Assembly (NCBI RefSeq): GCF_016745505.1 | Contig: NZ_JAERUC010000147.1 | Location: 26,741-90,740, forward strand | Source: Streptomyces silvae | Lineage (GTDB): Bacteria; Actinomycetota; Actinomycetes; Streptomycetales; Streptomycetaceae | Length of the DNA: 64,000 bases | Direction of reading: 5' to 3' | Shown here: piece after piece, positions 25,579 through 34,068 of the stretch | How the letters are laid out: every line of letters begins with the position of its first letter | How positions within the stretch are numbered: the first letter of the stretch is position 1 | The notes under the pieces: generated by a model | The model's database searches: none | The model's input: the letters and a program-made list of their open reading frames with translations, nothing else | Told to the model about the DNA's origin: nothing | Made by a program: the position numbers and the translations under genes

Positions 25579-26829
25579 ATGGAACACATCACGCTGCTGC
25601 TCGCGATCGTGATCGTGACAGCTCTCGTGTTCGATTTCACGAACGGTTTCCACGACACCGCCAACGCGATGGCCACCACCATCTCGACCGGCGCACTCAA
25701 GCCCAAGACAGCGGTGGCCATGTCCGCCGTTCTCAACCTCGTCGGCGCGTTCCTGTCGGTGGAGGTCGCCAAGACGATCTCCGGCGGGATCATCAATGAG
25801 AACGGCCTCAGAACCGAGGTCATCTTCGCCGCGCTCGTCGGCGCGATCCTGTGGAATCTGCTGACCTGGCTGGTCGGCCTCCCCTCCAGTTCCTCCCACG
25901 CACTGTTCGGCGGCCTCATCGGCGCCGCGGTCATGTCGGCCGGCTGGTCCTCGATCAACGGCGGCACCGTCGTCACCAAGGTCCTGCTGCCGGCCATCGC
26001 CGCGCCGGTCGTGGCGGGCATCGCCGCGCTCCTGGCCACCAAGCTGACGTACCGCCTCAACCGGAAGATCACCGACGAGGCGCAGCTGAAGTCGACCGCC
26101 AAGGGCTACCGCGCCGGCCAGATCGCCTCGGCCGGGCTCGTCTCGCTCGCCCACGGCACCAACGACGCGCAGAAGACCATGGGCATCATCACCCTGGCCC
26201 TGGTCACCGGCGGCGTGCTCTCCCCCGGTTCCAACCCGCCGGTCTGGGTCATCGCCTCCGCCGGTATCGCCATCGCGATGGGCACCTACCTCGGCGGCTG
26301 GCGCATCATCCGCACCATGGGCAGCGGCCTCACCGAGCTGCGGCCGCCGCAGGGCTTCGCGGCCCAGACCAGTGCGGCCACGGTCATCCTGGCCTCCTCG
26401 CACCTCGGCTTCTCGCTCTCCACCACGCAGTCCTGCTCCGGCGCCGTCATGGGCGCGGGCCTCGGACGCAAGGGGGGCGTGGTCCGCTGGTCCACCGCCA
26501 CCCGGATGTTCGTCGCGTGGGGTCTCACCCTCCCGGCCGCCGGGCTGATGGGCGCGGGCGCCGAGTTCCTGACCAAGCAGGGCCCCTGGGGCGTCGGCGC
26601 GGTCGCCGTCCTGCTCGTCGCGGGCTCCGGCGCCATCTGGCTGCTGTCGCGCCGCAAGCCGGTCGACCACACCAACGTGAACGCGGGCACCGAGCCCGCG
26701 GGTGTCGTCACCACCGCCATCTCGGCGGTCAGCCCGCCGCCCGCCGGTGCCGTCGTACCGGAGCTCAAGACCACCATCTCGGCCCCGGCCCAGACGGCCG
26801 GAACCCCGGCCGACCCGGCCACGGTGTAA
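25579..26829 (+). CDS. pit: Low-affinity inorganic phosphate transporter (PiT)
   Basis: A 416-residue membrane carrier for metal-phosphate uptake driven by protons. The two duplicated PiT signatures are visible: FDFTNGFHDTANAMATTISTG (about 18-38) and ASAGLVSLAHGTNDAQKTMGI (about 180-200), plus GLPSSSSHAL and STTQSCSGAVMGAG. About 10-11 helices. A polar C-terminal extension (about 360-416) is Pro/Ala/Thr rich. A PHO box sits just upstream, so control by PhoP is expected. In S. coelicolor a PitH gene stands in the same place before the cobalamin genes (my recollection). A small membrane gene follows 12 bp later. Confidence 0.93.
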   Translation: MEHITLLLAIVIVTALVFDFTNGFHDTANAMATTISTGALKPKTAVAMSAVLNLVGAFLSVEVAKTISGGIINENGLRTEVIFAALVGAILWNLLTWLVGLPSSSSHALFGGLIGAAVMSAGWSSINGGTVVTKVLLPAIAAPVVAGIAALLATKLTYRLNRKITDEAQLKSTAKGYRAGQIASAGLVSLAHGTNDAQKTMGIITLALVTGGVLSPGSNPPVWVIASAGIAIAMGTYLGGWRIIRTMGSGLTELRPPQGFAAQTSAATVILASSHLGFSLSTTQSCSGAVMGAGLGRKGGVVRWSTATRMFVAWGLTLPAAGLMGAGAEFLTKQGPWGVGAVAVLLVAGSGAIWLLSRRKPVDHTNVNAGTEPAGVVTTAISAVSPPPAGAVVPELKTTISAPAQTAGTPADPATV

Positions 26830-26841
26830 GGACGCATCCGC

Positions 26842-27063
26842 ATGAACATCGACTGGGCAGCTCTCGCCTCCGTCTTCGGCGTCAGCCTCGTGGTCACCGT
26901 CGCACTGGTCGGCCTCTTCACCCTCGGCATCACGGGCCTCGCCAAGCGGACACCGACGGCGCAGGGCGGCGGTTCCACCGCCCTCGCGCGCACCGGCGCG
27001 TACGCCTGCTTCGCGCTGTGCGCGGCGGCGGTCGCGTACGGGATCTATCTGATCGTCGCCTGA
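26842..27063 (+). CDS. Small membrane protein co-transcribed with pit
   Basis: A 73-residue protein with two hydrophobic helices (about 5-30 and 50-72) and a short polar loop with KRTPTAQGGG. It lies 12 bp after pit and before a strong terminator, so it is in the phosphate-regulated unit. Similar short proteins follow pit genes in related genomes; possibly a small subunit. Function unknown. Confidence 0.78.
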   Translation: MNIDWAALASVFGVSLVVTVALVGLFTLGITGLAKRTPTAQGGGSTALARTGAYACFALCAAAVAYGIYLIVA

Positions 27064-27081
27064 CACCCCCTCGGGCACCCT

Positions 27082-27118
27082 CACCGGCCGGACACACCCC
27101 GTGTGTGTCCGGCCGGTG
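27082..27118 (+). terminator. 16-bp terminator of the pit operon
   Basis: CACCGGCCGGACACAC (27082-27097) pairs perfectly with GTGTGTCCGGCCGGTG (27103-27118), loop CCCGT. It separates pit from the B12-controlled genes. Confidence 0.85.
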
Positions 27119-27184
27119 TGCGTCTCAGCACACTGAAGGCCCGCAGGTCAACGGCAGGTTGACGGGCGTTCGCGGGGCGTGGTG

Positions 27185-27355
27185 GACTGCCGGAGCCATT
27201 TACGGCGACAGGAGAGGAAGCCGGTGCGAATCCGGCGCGGTCCCGCCACTGTCACCGGGGAGCAGCCTCCACACGGAAGTCACGGTCCGCCACCGCGGAC
27301 TGGAAGGCCGGAGGACCTGCGGATCCGGAAGCCAGGAGACTCTCGTCGCCGGTCA
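27185..27355 (+). promoter_or_regulatory. Cobalamin (B12) riboswitch
   Basis: The conserved core is visible: AGGAAGCCGGTGCGAATC, GGCGCGGTCCCGCCACTGT, then the B12 box AGCCAGGAGACTCTC (27330-27344). It sits about 130-280 bp ahead of cbiB on the same strand. Adenosylcobalamin binding is expected to lower expression of the cobalamin genes. In high-GC actinomycetes this often acts on translation; no T-rich terminator is visible. Outer boundaries are approximate. Confidence 0.92.
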
Positions 27356-27395
27356 CGTCGAACCAGGGCGCGGACCCTGAGTGAGGACATACGCC

Positions 27396-27467
27396 ATGCC
27401 GGGCTGCCCTGCGTCGGTCGCCGCACCACCTGTCACCGGGACCCTCCGAGGCACGACGGCCGGCTGA
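27396..27467 (+). CDS. Putative 23-codon leader ORF between riboswitch and cbiB
   Basis: ATG CCG GGC TGC ... GGC TGA encodes MPGCPASVAAPPVTGTLRGT then TAG (23 residues). TGAGGAC lies just upstream as a ribosome site, whereas cbiB itself has no visible site. The TGA ends 3 bp before the cbiB GTG. This layout suits translational coupling, with the riboswitch controlling the leader's ribosome site. It may also be chance. Confidence 0.4.
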   Translation: MPGCPASVAAPPVTGTLRGTTAG

Positions 27468-27470
27468 CCC

Positions 27471-28415
27471 GTGCGAGCCGACCGCATCTTCGCGTACGGC
27501 GCCGCCGCCGGCCTGATCGGCGACCTGCTGCTGGGTGATCCCCGGCGGGGGCACCCCGTCGCCGCCTTCGGGCGCGCGGCGGCGGCCGTCGAGAGCCGGC
27601 TGTGGCGCGACCACCGGGGCCGGGGAGCCCTGCACACCCTCGTCTGCGCCGGCGGCGCCACGGGGGCCGCCGCGCTGGCGGCCCGTGCCGTACGGAACCG
27701 CCCCGCCGCTGCGGTGGCGCTGACCGCCGCCGCCACCTGGTCCGTCGTCGGGGGCACCTCACTGGGCCGCGAGGCCCGCGCCATCGGCGGGGCGCTGGCC
27801 GCCGGGGACGTGGAGCTGGCCCGGGAGCGCCTGCCGCACCTGTGCGGCCGTGACCCGCAGTCGCTGGACGCGCAGCAGATCGCCCGCGCCGTGGTGGAGT
27901 CCGTCGCCGAGAACACCTCCGACGCCGTCGTGGGCGCCCTCGTGTGGGGCGCGCTCGGCGGGGTGCCGGGGCTGGTCGGCTTCCGGGCCGTCAACACCCT
28001 GGACGCCATGGTGGGGCACAAGTCGCCCCGCCACCGGCGCTACGGCTGGGCCTCGGCCCGGCTCGACGACCTCGCCGGCTGGCCCGGGGCCCGGCTGACC
28101 GCCGTGCTGGCCGTGGCCGCCGGGGGGCGTCCCCGCGCGGCCGTCCGGGCCTGGCGGGCCGACGCGGGCCGGCATCCCAGCCCCAACGCGGGCCCGGTGG
28201 AGGCCTCGTTCGCGGGGGCGCTGGGCGTACGGCTCGGCGGCACCCTCGCGTACGGCGGGCGGGTCGAGCACCGGCCGGTGCTCAACGGCGACGCGGGCAG
28301 GGACGTGCGGGTCGCGGACATCGAACGTGCGGTGCGGCTGTCGCGCCGGGTGAGTGTGCTGGCCCTCGCCGTGTGCGCGGCGGGGCGGCTGGCCAGGGGA
28401 CGGAGAGCCGGATGA
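27471..28415 (+). CDS. cbiB: Adenosylcobinamide-phosphate synthase CbiB/CobD
   Basis: Membrane enzyme that attaches aminopropanol (or its phosphate) to adenosylcobyric acid. The 314-residue product shows the family stretches LIGDLLLGDPRRGHPVAAFGRAA (about 13-35), QIARAVVESVAENTSDAVVGALVWGALGG (about 137-165), NTLDAMVGHKS (about 179-189) and AWRADAGRHPSPNAGPVEASFAGALGVRLGG (about 222-253). Four or so helices. Start is GTG directly after the leader ORF. Its stop overlaps the cobQ ATG (ATGA). First enzyme gene of the riboswitch-controlled operon. Confidence 0.93.
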   Translation: MRADRIFAYGAAAGLIGDLLLGDPRRGHPVAAFGRAAAAVESRLWRDHRGRGALHTLVCAGGATGAAALAARAVRNRPAAAVALTAAATWSVVGGTSLGREARAIGGALAAGDVELARERLPHLCGRDPQSLDAQQIARAVVESVAENTSDAVVGALVWGALGGVPGLVGFRAVNTLDAMVGHKSPRHRRYGWASARLDDLAGWPGARLTAVLAVAAGGRPRAAVRAWRADAGRHPSPNAGPVEASFAGALGVRLGGTLAYGGRVEHRPVLNGDAGRDVRVADIERAVRLSRRVSVLALAVCAAGRLARGRRAG

Positions 28416-30010
28416 GCGGCGGACTGCTGGTCGCGGGGACCACGTCGGACGCGGGCAAGAGCGTGGTCACCGCGGGGATCTGCCGGTGGCTGGTGCGTCG
28501 GGGGGTGAAGGTCGCGCCCTTCAAGGCGCAGAACATGTCGCTGAACTCCTTCGTCACCCGGGAGGGCGCGGAGATCGGCCGCGCCCAGGCGATGCAGGCG
28601 CAGGCCGCCCGGGTGGAGCCGTCGGCGCTGATGAACCCGGTGCTGCTCAAGCCGGGCGGCGACCGCTCCAGCCAGGTCGTCCTGATGGGGAAGCCGGTCG
28701 GCGAGATGAGTGCGCGCGGCTACCACGGCGGGCGCCAGGAGGCGCTGCTGGGGACCGTCGTGGACTGCCTGGAGCAGCTGCGGAGCACGTACGACGCGGT
28801 GATCTGCGAGGGGGCGGGCAGCCCCGCGGAGATCAATCTGCGGCGCACGGACATCGTGAACATGGGGATCGCGCGGGCCGCGCGGTTCCCGGTGGTGGTG
28901 GTCGGCGACATCGACCGGGGCGGTGTGTTCGCCTCGTTCTTCGGCACGACGGCGCTGCTGAGCCCCGAGGACCAGTCGCTGGTGGCCGGATACCTCGTCA
29001 ACAAGTTCCGCGGTGACGTGTCGCTGCTGGAGCCGGGGCTCGACATGCTGCTCGGGCTGACGGGGCGGCGGACGTACGGGGTGCTGCCGTACGCCCACGG
29101 GCTGGGCATCGACGAGGAGGACGGGCTGCGGGTCTCGATGCGCGGCACCGTACGGGAGTCGGTGGTGGCGCCGCCGCACGGCGAGGACGTGCTGCGGATC
29201 GCGGTGTGCGCGGTGCCGCTGATGTCGAACTTCACCGATGTGGACGCGCTGGCGGCCGAGCCGGGCGTGGTCGTGCGGTTCGTGGACCGGGCCGAGGAGC
29301 TCGCCGACGCGGACCTCGTGATCGTGCCCGGGACGCGGGGCACCGTGAAGGCGCTGGCGTGGCTGCGCGAGCGGGGACTCGCCGACGCGCTGCGCCGGCG
29401 GGCCGCCGAAGGGCGCCCGGTGCTGGGCATCTGCGGCGGGTTCCAGGTGCTGGGCGAGCGCATCGAGGACGACGTGGAGTCGCGGGCCGGCCGGGTCGAG
29501 GGGCTCGGACTGCTGCCGGTGCGGGTCCGCTTCGGCCGGGAGAAGGTCCTGGGCCGGCCCGTCGGGTCGGCGCTCGGGGAGCCGGTGGAGGGGTACGAGA
29601 TCCATCACGGGGTCGCCGAGGTGAGCGGCGGTGAGCCGTTCCTCGACGGGTGCCGGGTGGGTTCGGTCTGGGGCACGCACTGGCACGGTTCGCTGGAGAG
29701 CGACGCGTTCCGGCGGGCGTTCCTGGGCGAGGTCGCGCGGGCGTCGGGGCGGCGGTTCACCGCGGCGCCGGACACGAGCTTCGGGGCGCTGCGGGAGGAA
29801 CAGCTGGACCGGCTGGGGGATCTGATCGAGGAACACGCGGACACGGATGCGCTGTGGCGGCTGATCGAGGACGGCGCGCCGGCGGGGCTGCCGTTCGTTC
29901 CGCCGGGGGCGCCACCCTCGCCCGCCCCGGACCCCGGTCCTCAATCTCCCCCGGAGCGTGATGTGTTGCCCCGTACTGCTGATGTTTCTGCGAACGAGGA
30001 GGCCCTGTGA
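28412..30010 (+). CDS. cobQ: Cobyric acid synthase CobQ/CbiP
   Basis: Glutamine-dependent amidase that amidates four side chains of adenosylcobyrinic acid diamide. The 532-residue protein has an ATP-binding domain (P-loop GTTSDAGKSVVTAG at about 8-21; FKAQNMSLNSFVT; VVGDIDRGGVFAS) and a type 1 glutamine amidotransferase domain with the Cys nucleophile in LGICGGFQVLGE (about 344) and His in GTHWHGSLES (about 433). A Pro-rich 40-residue C-terminal tail is extra. It overlaps both neighbours (ATGA with cbiB, GTGA with the chelatase gene). Confidence 0.95.
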   Translation: MSGGLLVAGTTSDAGKSVVTAGICRWLVRRGVKVAPFKAQNMSLNSFVTREGAEIGRAQAMQAQAARVEPSALMNPVLLKPGGDRSSQVVLMGKPVGEMSARGYHGGRQEALLGTVVDCLEQLRSTYDAVICEGAGSPAEINLRRTDIVNMGIARAARFPVVVVGDIDRGGVFASFFGTTALLSPEDQSLVAGYLVNKFRGDVSLLEPGLDMLLGLTGRRTYGVLPYAHGLGIDEEDGLRVSMRGTVRESVVAPPHGEDVLRIAVCAVPLMSNFTDVDALAAEPGVVVRFVDRAEELADADLVIVPGTRGTVKALAWLRERGLADALRRRAAEGRPVLGICGGFQVLGERIEDDVESRAGRVEGLGLLPVRVRFGREKVLGRPVGSALGEPVEGYEIHHGVAEVSGGEPFLDGCRVGSVWGTHWHGSLESDAFRRAFLGEVARASGRRFTAAPDTSFGALREEQLDRLGDLIEEHADTDALWRLIEDGAPAGLPFVPPGAPPSPAPDPGPQSPPERDVLPRTADVSANEEAL

Positions 30011-32091
30011 GTACGCCGTATCCCTTCACCGCCATCGTGGGGCAGGACGACCTGCGGCTCGGGCTCCTGCTCAACGCGGTGAGTCCCGCCGTCGGCGGGG
30101 TCCTGGTCCGCGGCGAGAAGGGCACCGCCAAGTCCACCGCCGTACGGTCGCTCGCGGCGCTCATGCCGGAGGTCGACGTCGTGGCGGGGTGCCGGTTCTC
30201 GTGCGCCCCGGGCGCGCCCGATCCGGCGTGTCCTGACGGCCCCCATGAGGCGGGTACGGGCGTGTCGCGTCCGGCGCGGACCGTGGAGCTTCCGGTCGGC
30301 GCGTCGGAGGACCGGCTGGTCGGCGCCCTCGACATCGAGCGGGCGCTCTCGGAGGGCGTGAAGGCCTTCGAGCCGGGTCTCCTCGCCGACGCGCACCGCG
30401 GGATCCTGTACGTCGACGAGGTCAACCTCCTCCACGACCACCTGGTGGACCTGCTGCTCGACGCGGCGGCCATGGGCGCCTCGTACGTCGAGCGGGAGGG
30501 CGTCTCCGTCCGGCACGCGGCGCGCTTCCTGCTGGTCGGGACGATGAACCCGGAGGAGGGCGAGCTCCGGCCGCAGCTGCTGGACCGTTTCGGGCTGACC
30601 GTCGAGGTGGCGGCCTCGCGCGAGACGGACCTGCGCGTCGAGGTCGTACGGCGCAGGCTCGCCTACGACGACGACCCGGCCGGCTTCGCGGCGCGGTGGG
30701 CCGACGAGGAGGCCGCGCTGCGCGAGCGGATCGTCGCCGCGCGCGCCCTGCTCCCCCGTGTGGTGCTCGGCGACGGCGTGTTGCGGCAGATCGCGGCGAC
30801 GTGCGCGGCGTTCGAGGTCGACGGGATGCGGGCCGACATCGTCATGGCCCGCACGGCGACGGCGCTTGCGGCGTGGGCGGGACGCGAGGAGGTCGTCGCG
30901 GACGACGTGCGGCAGGCCGCACTCCTGGCACTCCCCCACCGGCGCCGGCGCAACCCGTTCGACGCCCCCGGGCTGGACGAGGACAAGCTGGACGAGGCGC
31001 TCGACGAGGCCGCGGACACGGCGGACGGCGGAGGCGACGACGATCCGGACCCGGACGGCCCGGGCGGCGGGGTCCCCCCGCAGGGCGGCGGCCCTGACGA
31101 CGGCCCCGCCACGGACGGCCCGGACGACGGCGGTACGGACGACGGCGGTACGGACGACGGCGGTACGGACACGGGCGGGCCCGAGGACAACGGTCCCGGC
31201 GCGCCCGGCCGTGAGGAGACCGGCGGCGGCGACACGCCCGCGCCGGGCGGCGGGGAACAGCAGCCCGTGCGGGCCGGTGAGCCTTTCCGTACGAAAATGC
31301 TCAGCGTGCCCGGTCTCGGTGAGGGCGCGGCCGGGCGGCGGTCCCGGGCGCGCACCGAGCACGGCCGGACCACCGGGTCGCGGCGGCCGGAGGGTGCGCT
31401 GACGAAGCTGCACCTGGCGGCGACCGTGCAGGCGGCGGCACCGCACCAGCGGGCGCGCGGCCGTTCGGGGCGGGGTCTGGTCGTACGGCGTGACGATCTG
31501 CGGCAGGCGACGCGGGAGGGGCGCGAGGGCAATCTCGTGCTGTTCGTCGTGGACGCCTCGGGGTCGATGGCGGCCCGGCAGCGGATGAGCGCCGTGAAGG
31601 GCGCGGTGATGTCGCTGCTGCTGGACGCCTACCAGCGCCGGGACAAGGTCGGCCTGGTCACCTTCCGGGGCAGGGACGCCGAGGTGGCGCTGCCGCCCAC
31701 CTCGTCGGTGGACGCGGCCGCCGCACGGCTGGAGACGCTGCCGACCGGCGGGCGCACCCCGCTGGCCGCCGGACTGCTCAAGGCGCACGACGTGCTGCGG
31801 GTGGAGCGGCTGCGCGACCCCTCGCGGCGGGCGCTCCTGGTCGTGGTGACGGACGGCCGGGCGACCGGGGGTGTCGACCCGGTGGCCCTGGCGGCGCGGG
31901 CCGGACGGCTGCACGCCTCCGAGGGCACGGCGTCCGTCGTCGTGGACTGCGAGTCGGGGTTCGTACGCCTCGGGCTCGCCGCACAGCTCGCCCGGGATCT
32001 GGGAGGCAGCGCGGTCACGCTCGACGAGCTGCGCGCCGACTCGATCGCCGGGCTGGTCAAGGACATCACTGCTACGGGAAGGGCCGCTTGA
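30007..32091 (+). CDS. Putative cobaltochelatase, fused ChlI-ChlD type
   Basis: A 694-residue protein combining an AAA+ ATPase (Walker A GEKGTAKSTA at about 37-46; Walker B GILYVDEVNLL at about 136) with a C-terminal VWA domain whose MIDAS motif DASGSM starts at Asp516. These drive metal insertion together with a large CobN/ChlH subunit, which is not in this window. The linker (about 325-430) is acidic and Gly/Pro rich and includes three exact 15-bp copies encoding DDGGT (31123-31167). Start GTG overlaps the cobQ stop; the end shares one base with the cobO ATG. Position in the operon supports cobalt over magnesium. Confidence 0.88.
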   Translation: MSTPYPFTAIVGQDDLRLGLLLNAVSPAVGGVLVRGEKGTAKSTAVRSLAALMPEVDVVAGCRFSCAPGAPDPACPDGPHEAGTGVSRPARTVELPVGASEDRLVGALDIERALSEGVKAFEPGLLADAHRGILYVDEVNLLHDHLVDLLLDAAAMGASYVEREGVSVRHAARFLLVGTMNPEEGELRPQLLDRFGLTVEVAASRETDLRVEVVRRRLAYDDDPAGFAARWADEEAALRERIVAARALLPRVVLGDGVLRQIAATCAAFEVDGMRADIVMARTATALAAWAGREEVVADDVRQAALLALPHRRRRNPFDAPGLDEDKLDEALDEAADTADGGGDDDPDPDGPGGGVPPQGGGPDDGPATDGPDDGGTDDGGTDDGGTDTGGPEDNGPGAPGREETGGGDTPAPGGGEQQPVRAGEPFRTKMLSVPGLGEGAAGRRSRARTEHGRTTGSRRPEGALTKLHLAATVQAAAPHQRARGRSGRGLVVRRDDLRQATREGREGNLVLFVVDASGSMAARQRMSAVKGAVMSLLLDAYQRRDKVGLVTFRGRDAEVALPPTSSVDAAAARLETLPTGGRTPLAAGLLKAHDVLRVERLRDPSRRALLVVVTDGRATGGVDPVALAARAGRLHASEGTASVVVDCESGFVRLGLAAQLARDLGGSAVTLDELRADSIAGLVKDITATGRAA
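31123..31167 (+). repeat. Three 15-bp tandem repeats in the chelatase linker
   Basis: Unit GACGACGGCGGTACG repeated three times exactly, in frame, giving DDGGT x3. Period is a multiple of 3, so copy number could vary without frameshift. Confidence 0.9.
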
Positions 32092-32690
32092 TGCCCCAGG
32101 GACAGCCGGTATCGGTACCGGACGACGGACTGACGACACGTCAGCGGCGCAACCGCCCGCTGCTGTTCGTCCACACGGGCATCGGGAAGGGCAAGTCGAC
32201 GGCGGCGTTCGGGCTGGCGCTGCGGGCCTGGAACCAGGGCTGGCCGATCGGGGTGTTCCAGTTCGTGAAGTCGGCGAAGTGGAAGGTCGGCGAGGAGAAC
32301 GCGCTGAAGGTGCTGGGCGCGAGCGGCGAGGGCGGCAGCGTCGACTGGCACAAGATGGGCGAGGGCTGGTCGTGGGTCCAGCGGGACGGTCAGCTCGACA
32401 ACGAGGAGAAGGCCCGCGAGGGCTGGGAGCAGGTCAAGCGTGACCTGGCGGCCGAGACGTACAAGCTGTACGTGCTCGACGAGTTCGCCTATCCGATGCA
32501 CTGGGGCTGGATCGACACCGACGAGGTCGTCGAGGTGATGCGCGACCGTCCGGGCACGCAGCACGTGGTGATCACCGGGCGTAACGCCCCGCAGAAGCTG
32601 ATCGAGGCCGCCGACCTGGTGACCGACATGTCGAAGGTCAAGCACCCGATGGACGCGGGCCAGAAGGGCCAGAGAGGCATCGAGTGGTGA
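32091..32690 (+). CDS. cobO: Cob(I)yrinic acid a,c-diamide adenosyltransferase CobO
   Basis: Transfers adenosyl from ATP to Co(I) of the corrinoid. 199 residues, with the P-loop-like HTGIGKGKSTAAFGLALRAW (about 27-46), VFQFVKSAKWKVGEENAL, LYVLDEFAYPMHWGWID and VVITGRNAPQKLIEAADLVTDM, all typical of the BtuR/CobO fold. The ATG shares its A with the chelatase stop (TGATG). A TTG directly before the ATG is not needed. Its stop overlaps the cobB start. Confidence 0.94.
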   Translation: MPQGQPVSVPDDGLTTRQRRNRPLLFVHTGIGKGKSTAAFGLALRAWNQGWPIGVFQFVKSAKWKVGEENALKVLGASGEGGSVDWHKMGEGWSWVQRDGQLDNEEKAREGWEQVKRDLAAETYKLYVLDEFAYPMHWGWIDTDEVVEVMRDRPGTQHVVITGRNAPQKLIEAADLVTDMSKVKHPMDAGQKGQRGIEW

Positions 32691-34030
32691 GTGTTCCTCG
32701 TCTGGTGATCGCGGCGCCCGCCTCGGGCAGCGGCAAGACCACGGTCGCCACGGGCCTGATGGCGGCCTTCGCGGGGCGTGGCCTCGCGGTGTCCCCGCAC
32801 AAGGTGGGGCCCGACTACATCGACCCGGGCTACCACGCGCTGGCCACCGGCCGCCCGGGGCGCAACCTCGACGCGTACATGTGCGGGCCCGATCTGATCG
32901 CCCCGCTGTTCACGCACGGGGCGGGCGGCTGCGACCTGGCCGTCGTCGAAGGCGTGATGGGGCTGTACGACGGGGCGTCGGGCCAGGGTGAACTCGCCTC
33001 GACGGCCCAGGTGTCGAAGCTGCTGCGGGCTCCCGTGGTGCTGGTCGTCGACGCGTCCTCGCAGTCGCGTTCGGTGGCGGCCCTCGTGCACGGTTTCGCC
33101 TCCTGGGACCCGGAGGTGCGGATCGGCGGGGTGATCCTCAACAAGGTGGCCTCCGACCGCCACGAGGCGCTGCTGCGGGAGGCGCTCGACGAGTCGGGGC
33201 TGCCGGTGCTCGGCGTGCTGCGGCGGGCACCGCAGGTGGCGACCCCCTCGCGCCATCTGGGGCTCGTCCCGGTCGCCGAGCGGCAGGCCGACGCGCTCGA
33301 CGCCGTACGGGCGATGGGTGAGCGCGTGCGGGAGGGCTGCGATCTGGACGCCCTGCTGGCGCTGGCCCGTTCGGCGCCCGCCCTGTCCGACGAGGCGTGG
33401 GAGCCGCAGGCGTACCCCCGGGAGGGGAGCCGGCCGGTGGTGGCCGTGGCGGGCGGCGCCGCGTTCACCTTCGCCTACGCGGAGCACGCGGAGCTGCTGA
33501 CGGCGGCGGGCGCGGAGGTGGCGGTCTTCGACCCGCTGCACGACGAGAAGCTGCCCTCGGGCACGGCGGGGCTGGTCATCGGCGGCGGATTCCCCGAGGT
33601 GTACGGGCCGGAGCTGTCGGCGAACGAGCCGCTGCGCCGGGCGGTGACCGAACTGGCCCTGTCCGGTGCCCCGGTGGCGGCGGAGTGCGCGGGGCTGCTG
33701 TATCTGGCCCGTGAGCTGGACGGGCGGCCCATGTGCGGGGTGCTGGACGCCTCGGCCCGGATGTCCGAGCGGCTGACGCTCGGCTACCGGCAGGCGGTGG
33801 CGGTCGCCGACAGCGTGCTGGCCGCGGCCGGCACCCGGCTGCGCGGGCACGAGTTCCACCGGACGGTGCTGGAGCCCGGGGCCGGGGCGACACCCGCCTG
33901 GGGCCTGCTCCAGCCGGAGCGGCGGGTGGAGGGCTTCGTGCAGGGAGGTGTGCACGCGAGCTATCTGCACACGCACTGGGCGGCGGAGCCCGGGGTGGCC
34001 CGGCGCTTCGTGGAGCGGTGCCGGGGGTGA
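32687..34030 (+). CDS. cobB: Cobyrinic acid a,c-diamide synthase CobB/CbiA
   Basis: Amidates the a and c side chains of (hydrogeno)byrinic acid using glutamine and ATP. 447 residues: P-loop APASGSGKTTVATGLMAAF (about 9-27), KVGPDYIDPGYH, VEGVMGLYDG, then the amidotransferase half with GGGFPEVYGPELSANEPLR, the nucleophile Cys in VAAECAGLLYLAREL (about 331) and QGGVHASYLHTHW (His near 430). I start at the GTG that overlaps the cobO stop (GTGA); a GTG one codon earlier works equally well. GAGAGG lies 9 bases upstream. Last gene of the B12 operon. Confidence 0.93.
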   Translation: MSVPRLVIAAPASGSGKTTVATGLMAAFAGRGLAVSPHKVGPDYIDPGYHALATGRPGRNLDAYMCGPDLIAPLFTHGAGGCDLAVVEGVMGLYDGASGQGELASTAQVSKLLRAPVVLVVDASSQSRSVAALVHGFASWDPEVRIGGVILNKVASDRHEALLREALDESGLPVLGVLRRAPQVATPSRHLGLVPVAERQADALDAVRAMGERVREGCDLDALLALARSAPALSDEAWEPQAYPREGSRPVVAVAGGAAFTFAYAEHAELLTAAGAEVAVFDPLHDEKLPSGTAGLVIGGGFPEVYGPELSANEPLRRAVTELALSGAPVAAECAGLLYLARELDGRPMCGVLDASARMSERLTLGYRQAVAVADSVLAAAGTRLRGHEFHRTVLEPGAGATPAWGLLQPERRVEGFVQGGVHASYLHTHWAAEPGVARRFVERCRG

Positions 34031-34032
34031 GA

Positions 34033-34054
34033 CCGCTCCGCCTCCGTGGAGCGG
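34033..34054. terminator. Weak hairpin after the cobalamin operon
   Basis: CCGCTCC (34033-34039) pairs with GGAGCGG (34048-34054), loop of 8, between convergent cobB and ZIP genes. Confidence 0.45.
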
Positions 34055-34068
34055 GGCCGGGGACGAGG

